From: Parvularcula marina
GTDB lineage: Bacteria > Pseudomonadota > Alphaproteobacteria > Caulobacterales > Parvularculaceae
Reading direction: 5' to 3'
NCBI RefSeq assembly: GCF_003399445.1
Contig: NZ_QUQO01000001.1
Coordinates: forward strand, 1,299,001-1,363,000
DNA: 64,000 nt
The position numbers were made by a program, and so were the translations under genes. The notes beneath the pieces were generated by a model. It had not been told where the DNA came from, did no database searches, and saw nothing but the letters and a program-made list of their open reading frames with translations. The stretch's first letter is position 1; each line of letters starts with the position of its first letter. Shown here in pieces: positions 45,233 to 54,346 of the stretch.

Positions 45233-45955
45233 CTACTCGCTCGCCAATTGATCATTCCGGCGCCGAACCAATGCTTCAAAATGGGTCAGAGAAGCGACAA
45301 CCATGAAGACTGGCAAGAGTGCGCCTGCTTCCTGCAGTCGTCCCAACTCATCCTTATTCAGATTATAGAGCCGCTCTTCGTGGATTGTATAATATCCGGC
45401 CAGACGCCCTTGCGTGCCGTCATTCAGCGTGACGTCGAGCGCAAAGGGTTCGATCAATTGCAGCTCATCCAGCAGACGACAAAATCCAGCAACACTCTGC
45501 TCACCGTGATGGACTTCCTCAAGAACGGCCGTGACATCCTGAAGGAAAGGCGCATGGCCACCATGGTCGAGGAACAAGGGTTCGCCCTCTGCGTCAGTCA
45601 CGCGCGGATGATCCTTATCGAGATGGACCTCCAAACGCTTTCCCCCTTCGCCATCTGGGATCAGCCCGATGACGAAGGGCTGCATCCGCACCGCAAGCGG
45701 CAGATAGGCCGCATCCCAGCCCTCTTCCGACAAAAAGAGGTTCTGGCCTTCCTCAAGCCCGAATAAGGAGACTGGCCGAAACCCGCCAATCGACGCATCC
45801 TTCATGAAGACAATGGGGTAATGCGCCTGCACATGGCGAAACTCATGCGGAAAGACAGGCACGAACATTCTGTCATCGCCCAGAGCGCTGCTGCGTTCCG
45901 TCCGTATCTTGACTTTCGCATGATCAACATTGTTGAGCTGTACGTGTTGGGTCAT
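45233..45955 (-). CDS. SapC-family protein
   Basis: 240 residues matching the SapC family (named after a Campylobacter S-layer-locus gene; function unproven): MFVPVFPHEFRHVQAHYPIVF, the central NLFLSEEGWDAAYLPLAVRMQPF and the terminal ALLPVFMVVASLTHFEALVRRRN. No signal peptide. 18 bp after the halogenase-family gene upstream and 27 bp before the cupin gene, so part of the same transcript. In other bacteria it travels with exactly these partners and a TonB receptor. Confidence 0.85.
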   Translation of the reverse strand: MTQHVQLNNVDHAKVKIRTERSSALGDDRMFVPVFPHEFRHVQAHYPIVFMKDASIGGFRPVSLFGLEEGQNLFLSEEGWDAAYLPLAVRMQPFVIGLIPDGEGGKRLEVHLDKDHPRVTDAEGEPLFLDHGGHAPFLQDVTAVLEEVHHGEQSVAGFCRLLDELQLIEPFALDVTLNDGTQGRLAGYYTIHEERLYNLNKDELGRLQEAGALLPVFMVVASLTHFEALVRRRNDQLASE

Positions 45956-45973
45956 TCTTGGCCTCTATATATT

Positions 45974-47530
45974 CTAGATACGTGGGAATCCGTGTGATTT
46001 CAGATGATCAAGCAATTCGCGGTTGGAAGGCAAACCCTCGGCAAATTTCCGTGTCTTCGTCACGATTTCCGCGAAGAACCGCTCGGCCCGTTCCTTATCA
46101 TCCTTGCGTCGCCGCAAGGGCCGGTCCGCCGGATATTTCCCCATCCCATAAAGGATGTAGATGAAACTCGTGGCGGGAAAGATTTCCTGCGCTTGCGGAA
46201 AATCTTCGCGTGACGGCACTTCGAAGCGCCAGCGGTCCAGTAAATCGTTCAGCCGGCCCGTGCTGTTCGCCGGGTCACGATGTGCTGCCCAGTAGGGTTC
46301 AGGACGCTCACTGAGCACATAATGCAGCTTAAGAAACTCAACGATCCGCTCCCAACGATAGCTGAAGCGGTCATTGAACCTCCTGGCGGAGCCTTCCAGT
46401 AGCTCACGGCGCGGCGGCAAAGTGTCGCTTAACATCGTCGCCGACAGCTCGATCATCACGATCGCGGAGGCTTCCAGCGGCTCCACGAACCCCTGCGACA
46501 TGCCAATGGCGACGACATTCCCTACCCAGGGTGTTTTGCGGTAGGCTGATCGGAACTTGATCAGCCTAGCATCACCACCATTCAGGTCAGACCACGGAGC
46601 GGTTCTGGCAATATAATCTGATAGCTGATTTCGTGCCGTTTCCTCATCCTGATGAGAGGATGAGAAGACATGTCCGATGCCGCGGCGCGACTGCAGGGCG
46701 ATATCCCAGACCCACCCCGAGGGCATGGCCGTTGCCGTCGTTTGCGATGCAATCTGACTATTGCTCTCCCCATTGGGTATTTGGATGGCAAGCGCGCGAT
46801 CATTGAAGAGAAGATCTGAAACATCCGTCAGTTCTGCTCTCATCGCCTCACCGATCAGGAGCGCACGGCCACCCGTGCAGTCGACAAACAGGTCACCCGT
46901 AATATTGCCATGCTCTCTGGCCTGAAGACTGCTGATGTTCCCCGTCTCATCACGCTCAATACCATCGACTGTATCAATGATCAGTGTAACGCCGAGCCGG
47001 GTTTGGCAATGCTCACGCAGCATTGCCGCAAAGGCAGGCGCATCAAGGTGATAGGCATAATTCGCAACAGCTGCGTATTCGGGCGTCATCGCCTGTTTCG
47101 GCGCCCGTCCCATTTGGCAGAGTATTGCTTGCGTGCTCACCGCCTCCGCGAAAGGCGTCCCAGCTGGCGCCGCAGACGCTAATGCCAATGGGTCAATATC
47201 ATCCGTAGGCGGCGGGGCATCGAAAGGATGGTAGTAAATATCATCGGTCTTGCCATTGACCCAGCCGTCAAATCTGGAGCCCTGTTTAAAGCTCGCGTCA
47301 CAATGACGAAGGAAGTCAGTTTCGCTGATCCCGATCCGGCGCAGCGTGTCTCTCAGGCTCGGCCAGGTGCCCTCACCCACGCCAAGCGTCGGAATATCCG
47401 GCGATTCGATCAGTGTAACGCGCAGTCCATCTGATGATGCTGCGCGGTGATCAGCCGCGAGTATCCCGGCCGTTAACCAGCCAGCCGTCCCGCCACCTAC
47501 AATGACAATTTCCCGAATTGCGCCCGTCAC
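45974..47530 (-). CDS. Flavin-dependent halogenase-family protein with altered signature
   Basis: 518 residues, only distantly similar to the family member at 42.7 kb. FAD motif GGGTAGW, then GVGEGTWP, a lysine in DASFKQGSRFDGW and EPLEASAIVM are present, but the W-x-W-x-I-P signature reads WVWDIALQ, with Ala for Pro. Starts with GTG 47530 after a clear GGAGG. A hairpin lies between it and the TonB receptor upstream. The two paralogues may act on different positions or substrates, or one may have lost halogenation. Confidence 0.88.
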   Translation of the reverse strand: MTGAIREIVIVGGGTAGWLTAGILAADHRAASSDGLRVTLIESPDIPTLGVGEGTWPSLRDTLRRIGISETDFLRHCDASFKQGSRFDGWVNGKTDDIYYHPFDAPPPTDDIDPLALASAAPAGTPFAEAVSTQAILCQMGRAPKQAMTPEYAAVANYAYHLDAPAFAAMLREHCQTRLGVTLIIDTVDGIERDETGNISSLQAREHGNITGDLFVDCTGGRALLIGEAMRAELTDVSDLLFNDRALAIQIPNGESNSQIASQTTATAMPSGWVWDIALQSRRGIGHVFSSSHQDEETARNQLSDYIARTAPWSDLNGGDARLIKFRSAYRKTPWVGNVVAIGMSQGFVEPLEASAIVMIELSATMLSDTLPPRRELLEGSARRFNDRFSYRWERIVEFLKLHYVLSERPEPYWAAHRDPANSTGRLNDLLDRWRFEVPSREDFPQAQEIFPATSFIYILYGMGKYPADRPLRRRKDDKERAERFFAEIVTKTRKFAEGLPSNRELLDHLKSHGFPRI

Positions 47531-47568
47531 TTTGGCGCCTCCTGGCTATTTTTGTTCTTCAGAATGAC

Positions 47569-47604
47569 AATACCACGCCCACGAAAAATCGCGAGCGTGG
47601 TATT
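47569..47604. terminator. Hairpin between TonB receptor and halogenase-family genes
   Basis: 10-bp stem AATACCACGC / GCGTGGTATT with a 16-nt loop, 62 bp after the receptor stop. No T-run follows on the minus strand, so it probably lowers read-through or protects the receptor mRNA end instead of ending the operon; on the plus strand it is followed by TTCTTTTC. Confidence 0.5.
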
Positions 47605-47665
47605 TCTTTTCACTCGAATTTTGACGGACGGTACCGGGGGAGGATTCGCCCGCCCGTCTCAATCC

Positions 47666-50600
47666 TTAGTGAGTGAACCGGACCCCGAAGTTATAGCGGG
47701 CACCTGTCTGTGTTGCGAAGTTGAGGTAAGCCGGCGTCCGGCCCACGACGCGGGACGTTTCATCGGTGACATTGATGCCCTCGACAAAGACAGACCAGCC
47801 GTCGCGCACTTCGTAGCTGACGTTGAAGTCAAGCTGTCCGTAGTCCTCAACATATTGCGGGTTATTCGCAGTACCGCTGACACCCGTCGTGGAGATCAGG
47901 TGCTTGTCACGCCAGTTATAGGCAAGACGAGCCTGAAGACCATTTTTGTCGTAGAAACCGATGAGGTTGTAGGAGTCGCTGAGACCCGTGACCGCGAACT
48001 GCGGATCACCGCTCGACGGCACCTGCTCATCCTCAAAGCCGACATCGCCATTGACGATTGTGTAGTTCGCAATCGCGCCGAAGCCAGTATCACCAAAGAT
48101 GTGCTGGACAGCGAATTCCCAACCATCAAGTGTCGCTGACTCTTGGTTCACAGGTGTCGCAATATCGAAGGTCAGAAGCGGATCTTCGCCTGGCACGCCG
48201 AAGATGTTGCCGGTGAAATTGCCGCTCGTGTCTGTGCCTGTGATTTCAAACGTAGACGGATCAGCATTCTCAAAGATCCACTGACGGACCTGAACGGCAT
48301 CATCAGTCCCAAGGGCCGCAACGGCGTCGTTATAACGCTGGCCCTGATAAGGTGTGTAAACATCAAACGGTGTTTGAGTCATGACACCTGAGCCGATGAA
48401 GTTCTCAACTTCCTTCCGGAAGAAACCGGCCGAAACATAAGAACCCTCTTTGTAGTACCATTCTGCAGAGAGATCGATGTTATCAGACAGGAATGGCTTG
48501 AGGGCCGTGTTGCCATTTGTGCCGGTCCCGCCATTCACACGGAAGATCTGCTCGACTGACAAACCGCCAGCAATGTCACCATACCCCGGACGGGTCATGG
48601 TGCGGCTGTAGGATGCCCGCAGCTTCACATTCTCCATAGGCTCGACCTGGAAGTCGATCGCCGGGAGCCAGTAATCATACTCACCCGAGAATGTCTGTGT
48701 CTGAACATTATTGGGGTTGTCGAGACCGATCAGGCCAAATTCATTAGGCGCAACCCACTGAGTTGCTGTCGGCACCGTTACCTGTGCTGGTGAACTCACA
48801 TCGGTTTGCTCATACCGCACACCTGCAACCACAGCCGCCGGCATTTCCCCCAGATAGAACTCGGTTTCGATATCGATGAAAGCGGAGAGGCTTTCTTCTT
48901 CGATCCGGCGATCAATCAGGAAGTTATCCGAGCGGCAAATACCATCACCTCCACAGACATTGCCGAAGGGATCGGTATCAAGGAGCTGGATCAGACGGTC
49001 GAAATCATAGACCAGGAAGTCCTGCTGCGTCATGGAGTGACCGCTGAACTGGTCGAAGTTTCCGGCCAGATCGACCCGGCGGAAGATATCATCAGGCAGC
49101 GCATCAACTGTTGCAACACCGCCCCAAGTATCCCGCTGGGCATTTGCAAAAGCCGACCGAACTTCGTTCGTGGTCGAGGCAACACCGAAATCAACGCTCT
49201 TCACCACGGACGAGTCAAAATCATAGCTCGCCGTAAGTTGGTACTGGTCAATTTCTGTCCGGATGAAGCTGTTCGAGAAGACGTTCCCCGTCACGATCAT
49301 GCGAGCCGGATCGATATCCGTGAATGGATCCTGGAATCCGACTGTCAGAACAGGGATGTCATTCTCGAAATTGACGCCTTGGGTACGAAGCTGGAAGTCC
49401 GCCGTACCGACGCTCGCGCTCGTCCCATATGGGCTGTCTTGCCCGGATTCTGCGCTCGAACTGTGTGCATCGAACTCAAGCGAAAGACGATCCGTCAGCT
49501 CCCAGATGGCATTGAAGCCAAGTGAACGGTTCTCGCTGATTGAACCATCACGTCCCCCGCCCATGGAAAGGTCAGAGCCGCCATCGCCGAAATCTTCGTT
49601 GTAGAAGATGATGTCGGAGATCGGGCCGTCGCCCCATGCGCTGGTCGTATCGCCATGGTTGTACCAGACCGACAGGTCAGCTTTTTCCGCCTGGATTTTG
49701 TTTTGCGAGTAGAAATAGTCGAGTGTCGCCGTGAACGTATCAACGGGACGGAATTGCAGAGCCAACTGACCATTGATCCGCTCACGATTGTAGTTTGCAA
49801 GCTGGTAGTTGACGTTTTGCGGCACCGAATAAACATCATTCGGTCCCGGACGGTTCGTGATCTGGGTGTCGGCCGGCGGTTGAGGCAGCGTCCCCCAGTT
49901 GTTCTCAGAACCAAGATAGGCCCCACGCCAACCCGAGGTCGTCCCGACCTGAGCCACGCCGGATTCACGCTCCTGGAAGCTACCTGCAAGGGCAACACCG
50001 ACACGTTCATCAGCAAAAGTGTTCGAGAAGATGGCCGAATATTCCGGCGTCACTTTCTTGTCGCCGATCGAGGTAACAGAATCGTCAAAGACCGCTTTTG
50101 CGCCGATCGAATAGCGCATACCCGGCGCATCGAGCGGACGGGCCGTCTTGATGTTCAGTGTAGAACCGATACCGCCAGTTGGCACAGAGGCACGACCGGT
50201 CTTGTAAACCGTGACGCCTGCGATGCCTTCGGATGCCAGATTGCCGAAGTCAAAGCTCCGTGAGGACGGCGCGCCGCCTTCGAGATAAGCGGACGGCATC
50301 TGACGGCCATTAAGCAGGACCAGGTTGAAGTCAGGACCAAAGCCGCGAACGGTGACCCGGCTGCCTTCACCAAGTGAACGGCTGATCGAGACGCCCGAAA
50401 TCCGCTGCAGCGATTCTGCAAGGTTCGTGTCCGGGAATTTACCGATGTCTTCTGCCGTAATCGCATCGACGACACCGCGCGAATTCCGTTTGATGTCCGA
50501 AGATGCCTCAAGGCTTTGACGAATGCCGCGCGCGACGACGACATCTTCGTCGTCAGTCACTTCCGCTGACACATCGTCCTGCGCATAAGCCGGCATGGCA

Positions 50601-50674
50601 ATCGCCAGCGCCGACACGCTTCCGAGCAACACGATGGATGCCTTCAGCCCTCTGAATGTATTATCTTGCCTCAT
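47666..50674 (-). CDS. TonB-dependent receptor, carbohydrate-locus type
   Basis: 1,002 residues of the Xanthomonas/Caulobacter TonB receptor subfamily often linked to polysaccharide use. Signal peptide ending AYAQ, TonB-box region DVVVARGIRQSLEASSDIKR, the subfamily-typical GVVDAITAEDIGKFPDTNLAESLQRISGV, a plug with VRGFGPDFNLVLLNGRQMP, and a barrel ending YNFGVRFTH. AGGGAGG precedes ATG 50674. 45 bp after the GH16 gene, so probably imports the glucan oligosaccharides made by it. Confidence 0.95.
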   Translation of the reverse strand: MRQDNTFRGLKASIVLLGSVSALAIAMPAYAQDDVSAEVTDDEDVVVARGIRQSLEASSDIKRNSRGVVDAITAEDIGKFPDTNLAESLQRISGVSISRSLGEGSRVTVRGFGPDFNLVLLNGRQMPSAYLEGGAPSSRSFDFGNLASEGIAGVTVYKTGRASVPTGGIGSTLNIKTARPLDAPGMRYSIGAKAVFDDSVTSIGDKKVTPEYSAIFSNTFADERVGVALAGSFQERESGVAQVGTTSGWRGAYLGSENNWGTLPQPPADTQITNRPGPNDVYSVPQNVNYQLANYNRERINGQLALQFRPVDTFTATLDYFYSQNKIQAEKADLSVWYNHGDTTSAWGDGPISDIIFYNEDFGDGGSDLSMGGGRDGSISENRSLGFNAIWELTDRLSLEFDAHSSSAESGQDSPYGTSASVGTADFQLRTQGVNFENDIPVLTVGFQDPFTDIDPARMIVTGNVFSNSFIRTEIDQYQLTASYDFDSSVVKSVDFGVASTTNEVRSAFANAQRDTWGGVATVDALPDDIFRRVDLAGNFDQFSGHSMTQQDFLVYDFDRLIQLLDTDPFGNVCGGDGICRSDNFLIDRRIEEESLSAFIDIETEFYLGEMPAAVVAGVRYEQTDVSSPAQVTVPTATQWVAPNEFGLIGLDNPNNVQTQTFSGEYDYWLPAIDFQVEPMENVKLRASYSRTMTRPGYGDIAGGLSVEQIFRVNGGTGTNGNTALKPFLSDNIDLSAEWYYKEGSYVSAGFFRKEVENFIGSGVMTQTPFDVYTPYQGQRYNDAVAALGTDDAVQVRQWIFENADPSTFEITGTDTSGNFTGNIFGVPGEDPLLTFDIATPVNQESATLDGWEFAVQHIFGDTGFGAIANYTIVNGDVGFEDEQVPSSGDPQFAVTGLSDSYNLIGFYDKNGLQARLAYNWRDKHLISTTGVSGTANNPQYVEDYGQLDFNVSYEVRDGWSVFVEGINVTDETSRVVGRTPAYLNFATQTGARYNFGVRFTH

Positions 50675-50719
50675 TTAGTGCCTCCCTTATTTGTTTTTCG
50701 AAGCTTTTAGTCCGCACGC

Positions 50720-51739
50720 CTATCTGGCCATTGTCTCCCATGGGCCTTGTGGTGTGCCGTTCCATTCTTGCTGCGTCAGACACGCGCGACCTGTCTCAAG
50801 GTCGCCTGCGCACTGCTCCACCTGTACCCAATCGACCAGCAGCTCAGCCGGAAAGGATTTCTTGTCGAACCCGGCGCCATTGGATTTCTCCGGCAGATTG
50901 CCACCAACAGCGAGGTTCAGCATGACATAGAAGGGCTGGTCGAAAGGCGCATACGGACGGCCTTCTGCTTCCGCAGCTGCCGTGTGCCAATCGTCACTTT
51001 CCAGACGCATAAAGAGATCGTCATTGACGAACCACTGGATGACGCCTTCGGCCCATTCGATACTGTAGGTATTCCATTCCTGTGACGGCGGCGTTTGCAC
51101 CTTCTCGTCAGCCTTCGAGAACAGATAGGTGTTGTTCGGCGGCACATCTCCGAAATGGAGGGCGCCAGATGTGCGTGTTTCGATCTCGCCTTCACATTCC
51201 TCGCAAGGCGTTTCGAGATTGACCGCTTCCATGATGTCGATTTCGCCTGACAATGGCCAACGGCCGTAAACGCTGGTCGATGGCATCATCCAGAATGCCG
51301 GCCAGGTCCCTTGCCCTGCGGGCAGTTTCATCCGCGCTGAAACCCGGCCATAAGTCCAGTCAGCAATTCCTTGAGTCCGGATTTTACCCGACGTGTACCA
51401 CTGGAATTTGCGCTCACCTTTGGTGTTGCGTTCTTCCGGATAAAGCGGGCCAGTGAAACGTTCCGGCCGAGCGATCAGGCGCAGGACACCATCCTTGACC
51501 TGAATATTCTCAGGGCGATCCGTGTAGCACTGACGTTCATTATTGCCGCCGCCCCAGCAGGATTCTTCCGGCGACCATTTGGTCCGATCGAGCGAGGTAC
51601 CGTCGAATTGATCCGACCAGACCACATCCCATTTCGGCGTATTCGCAGCCGCGAAAGGATTTGCACAGAACAGCCCCATCACACTTGCGCAACAGGCAAA
51701 TGTGCTGATCACACTCGTTCTCTTCAGACTGGACTTCAT
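50720..51739 (-). CDS. GH16 family endo-glucanase (laminarinase-like)
   Basis: 339-residue secreted glycoside hydrolase. Start at ATG 51739 gives a signal peptide (MKSSLKRTSVIST onward, cut near AAA). The beta-jelly-roll holds the retaining catalytic motif ExDxxE as E166-I-D168-I-M-E171 in SGEIDIMEAVN; WDVVWSDQFDGTSLDRTKW and QGTWPAFWMMP are typical of beta-1,3-glucanases. It would cut laminarin-type glucan outside the cell or in the periplasm. Its ribosome-binding site is poor, and a 5-codon frame with a strong site lies just upstream, which may matter for its translation. Confidence 0.92.
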   Translation of the reverse strand: MKSSLKRTSVISTFACCASVMGLFCANPFAAANTPKWDVVWSDQFDGTSLDRTKWSPEESCWGGGNNERQCYTDRPENIQVKDGVLRLIARPERFTGPLYPEERNTKGERKFQWYTSGKIRTQGIADWTYGRVSARMKLPAGQGTWPAFWMMPSTSVYGRWPLSGEIDIMEAVNLETPCEECEGEIETRTSGALHFGDVPPNNTYLFSKADEKVQTPPSQEWNTYSIEWAEGVIQWFVNDDLFMRLESDDWHTAAAEAEGRPYAPFDQPFYVMLNLAVGGNLPEKSNGAGFDKKSFPAELLVDWVQVEQCAGDLETGRACLTQQEWNGTPQGPWETMAR

Positions 51740-51758
51740 TGATCGCCCGGATTTCTGG

Positions 51759-51776
51759 TTATGTTTCCTCAGCCAT
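51759..51776 (-). other. Five-codon leader frame before GH16
   Basis: A strong AGGAG six bases before ATG 51776 opens a frame of only five codons (MAEET, stop), 19 bp upstream of and out of frame with the GH16 start. It may couple or attenuate GH16 translation, or mark a frameshift in an older GH16 start. Confidence 0.4.
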
Positions 51777-51857
51777 ACCCTTCTCCTGGGAACGCTAACG
51801 GACAATCGCTTTGCGATAAGCCGCCCGAATTATGCGGTGGATGGGAAAGTCACGATA

Positions 51858-51874
51858 ATGTTAGCGCACAACAT
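51858..51874. promoter_or_regulatory. LacI-type operator-like site upstream of GH16
   Basis: ATGTT-AGCGCAC-AACAT, a 17-bp inverted repeat close to the TGTTAGCGCTAACA word used by LacI-family sugar regulators in Caulobacter and Xanthomonas. Lies 119 bp upstream of the GH16 start in the GH3-GH16 gap. No LacI gene is in the window. Confidence 0.45.
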
Positions 51875-51941
51875 TTCGGCGCCAGATTCGCAAATGGACA
51901 GCCTCTCAAGGGCTGCCCACCCAGAATTTTCATGCAGGATA

Positions 51942-54191
51942 TCAGTACTCGAAAGACGTGCTCAGCGTCGCATCAGAAGAGCCGCCGACGAAGATTTCAA
52001 AGTCGCCAGGCTCGACCACGTAAGAGCCGTTTGCGTTGTAAAAACCTAGATCTTCCGCACCAAGCTCGAATGTCAACGTCATGCGCTTACCCGGCGCAAG
52101 TTCAATCTTCGAGAAATCCTTGAGCTCCCGCACAGGCCGGCTCACGCTGGCTGCGATGTCTCTAATGTAAAGCTGAACGACCTCTTCGCCCGCCCGTGAT
52201 CCTGTGTTCTTCACACGAACAGAAACCTCCACCACGTCTCCGCGTTTGCGTGCCCGCAGGTTGGAATATTCAAACGTTGTGTAGCTGAGGCCATAGCCAA
52301 AGGGCCAAAGCGGCGCGTTGCTCTCGTCGATATAATGCGACCAGAAAACATCCGTAAGCGGCCCCGGGCGACCTGTGTTGAGATGGCTGTAATAGATCGG
52401 AATCTGACCAACTGACCGCGGGAAGGTCATCGGCAGCTTACCGCTCGGATTATAGGCGCCGGTCAGGACGTTGGTCAGGGCATGACCGCTTTCCTGCCCC
52501 AGATGCCACGCCTGCACGATGGCGGGGACATGCGCCTCCGCCCAGGTCAGAACCAGCGGCCGGCCACTCATCACGACAAGCACCGTCTCCGGATTGGCCT
52601 CATAGACCGCTTCCAAAAGCTCCTGCTGCACACCTGGGAAGCCTAGCTCTGATCGGCTGCGGCCCTCACCTGATTGCAGCCCATCCTCACCCAGTACAAT
52701 GATCACCTTGTCGGCATTGCGCGCAGCCTCAACGGCTTCAGGGAACCCGCTGCGGTCCGTCAGATTGACGACAACCTCATTCGGGAAGGCCGCATCGCCG
52801 ATCTCCAGCACGGCTCCTTCGGCATAGACAAAATCGAGCCCGGCAGCCTCGAACGCTTCCACAACGGATACGGCGGAATGATCGTCCGCCATGGCGCGCC
52901 AGTTCCCGAGCGGCGAATCCTTATCGGCGGCCAGCGTACCGATCAGGGCGATTTTCTCGCCCTTGCGGATCGGTAGAGTGTCATCGTCATTCTTCAGAAG
53001 AACGATCGACCGCTCCGCCATTTTAAGGGAGGCCTCCCTGTGCGCAGGCGAGAGCAGAAGTTCAGCCTCACGATCCGCATCAAGATATTTATACGGATCA
53101 TCAAACAGCCCAAGCTCGAACTTAACGCGCAAGATTCGGCGCACCGCATCATCAAGCAGCGCAACATCTAGCGTACCGGCCTCCACGAGATCTTCTAGGT
53201 GATCGAGATAGACATAGCTTTCCATGTCCATATCCGAGCCGGCTTCCATTGCCTTGAGCGCCGCGTCTTCGGGGTCCTTGGCGTAGCCGTGATCAATCAT
53301 CTCGCGCGCCGACGCCCAGTCGGAGACGACAAAGCCGTCAAAGCCCCACTCCCCCTTCAAAAGTTCCCGCTGCAAATAGCCATCGCCCGTGACCGGCAGC
53401 CCATTGAGCGTATTGAAGCCGTTCATGACCGTCCTTGCATCGGCCTCCTCAACCCCGGCCTTGAAGGGGGGCAGGATGACATTGTGAAGTGTCACGGTGC
53501 CAACATCGACGGTGTTATAATCCTTGCCTGACTCCGCAAATCCATAGCCCGCAAAGTGCTTGAGCGTCGCAACGATTGTATCGGGGGCAGACAGATCATC
53601 GCCCTGGAACCCACGGATCCGGGCAACGGCGATCCGTGAACCCAGATAGGGATCCTCGCCTGCGCCTTCCATCACCCGGCCCCAGCGGGGGTCACGCGAG
53701 ATGTCGACCATCGGGGCAAAGGTCCAGGTCTGGCCTTGCGCTGCTGCCTCAATCGCACTCACACGCGCACTCTGCTCGATCATGTCGAGATCCCAGCTCG
53801 CCGCTTCGGCAAGCGGGATCGGGAACATGGTTTTATGTCCGTGCACGACATCAAGGCCGAAGATGACCGGGATACCGAGGCGTGAGTTCAGCGCATATTC
53901 CTGAATCGGGCGAACTTCTTCCACACCGACAACATTCAGCATGGAGCCGATGATCCCCGATTTGAGCAATTCGGCTTTGCGGGCCTGCGTTTCATCCGTC
54001 GGAGCCGGCCCTGTCACATCCCAGAAACCGGTGAACTGGCTGACCTGCCCGACCTTCTCCTTCAGCGTCATCTGGGAGAGCAGATCCTCGACCCGTTCCT
54101 CATCTGACGGGGCCGTCTGGGCCATGACCGATGTGACCGGCAACACCAGCGCGGAGATGAAAATGGCAATAGAAAACCGCAAGACAGCCAT
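51942..54191 (-). CDS. bglX: GH3 family beta-glucosidase
   Basis: 749 residues from ATG 54191, after GGGAGG; the longer frame uses a TTG. Signal peptide cut at VMAQ, so periplasmic. GH3 N-terminal domain with nucleophile D291 in GFVVSDWASA, KHFAGYGFAESGKDYN substrate loop, the C-terminal alpha/beta sandwich (SIVLLKNDDDTLPI, GEDGLQSGEGRS) and a final fibronectin-III-like domain. BglX-like layout. It would split the oligosaccharides made by GH16 to glucose. Follows the response regulator on the same strand by 155 bp. Confidence 0.93.
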   Translation of the reverse strand: MAVLRFSIAIFISALVLPVTSVMAQTAPSDEERVEDLLSQMTLKEKVGQVSQFTGFWDVTGPAPTDETQARKAELLKSGIIGSMLNVVGVEEVRPIQEYALNSRLGIPVIFGLDVVHGHKTMFPIPLAEAASWDLDMIEQSARVSAIEAAAQGQTWTFAPMVDISRDPRWGRVMEGAGEDPYLGSRIAVARIRGFQGDDLSAPDTIVATLKHFAGYGFAESGKDYNTVDVGTVTLHNVILPPFKAGVEEADARTVMNGFNTLNGLPVTGDGYLQRELLKGEWGFDGFVVSDWASAREMIDHGYAKDPEDAALKAMEAGSDMDMESYVYLDHLEDLVEAGTLDVALLDDAVRRILRVKFELGLFDDPYKYLDADREAELLLSPAHREASLKMAERSIVLLKNDDDTLPIRKGEKIALIGTLAADKDSPLGNWRAMADDHSAVSVVEAFEAAGLDFVYAEGAVLEIGDAAFPNEVVVNLTDRSGFPEAVEAARNADKVIIVLGEDGLQSGEGRSRSELGFPGVQQELLEAVYEANPETVLVVMSGRPLVLTWAEAHVPAIVQAWHLGQESGHALTNVLTGAYNPSGKLPMTFPRSVGQIPIYYSHLNTGRPGPLTDVFWSHYIDESNAPLWPFGYGLSYTTFEYSNLRARKRGDVVEVSVRVKNTGSRAGEEVVQLYIRDIAASVSRPVRELKDFSKIELAPGKRMTLTFELGAEDLGFYNANGSYVVEPGDFEIFVGGSSDATLSTSFEY

Positions 54192-54346
54192 GCTGACCAA
54201 GCCTCCCAATATACTCTGCTCAGAGAATTATTTGATAATTTTGGCCGGCACCTGACCGAAACATTCGCGCCACAACAATAGAGTTTGCGGCAGGCTGTCC
54301 GGATCATGCGGTGAAATGGATTGTGCAGAGCAGCGAAATCGGCCGG

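Noticed and set aside
44078-45766. Plus-strand frame of 562 codons across the cupin and SapC genes
   Set aside because: Antisense to two recognisable genes with conserved motifs; no recognisable protein features.
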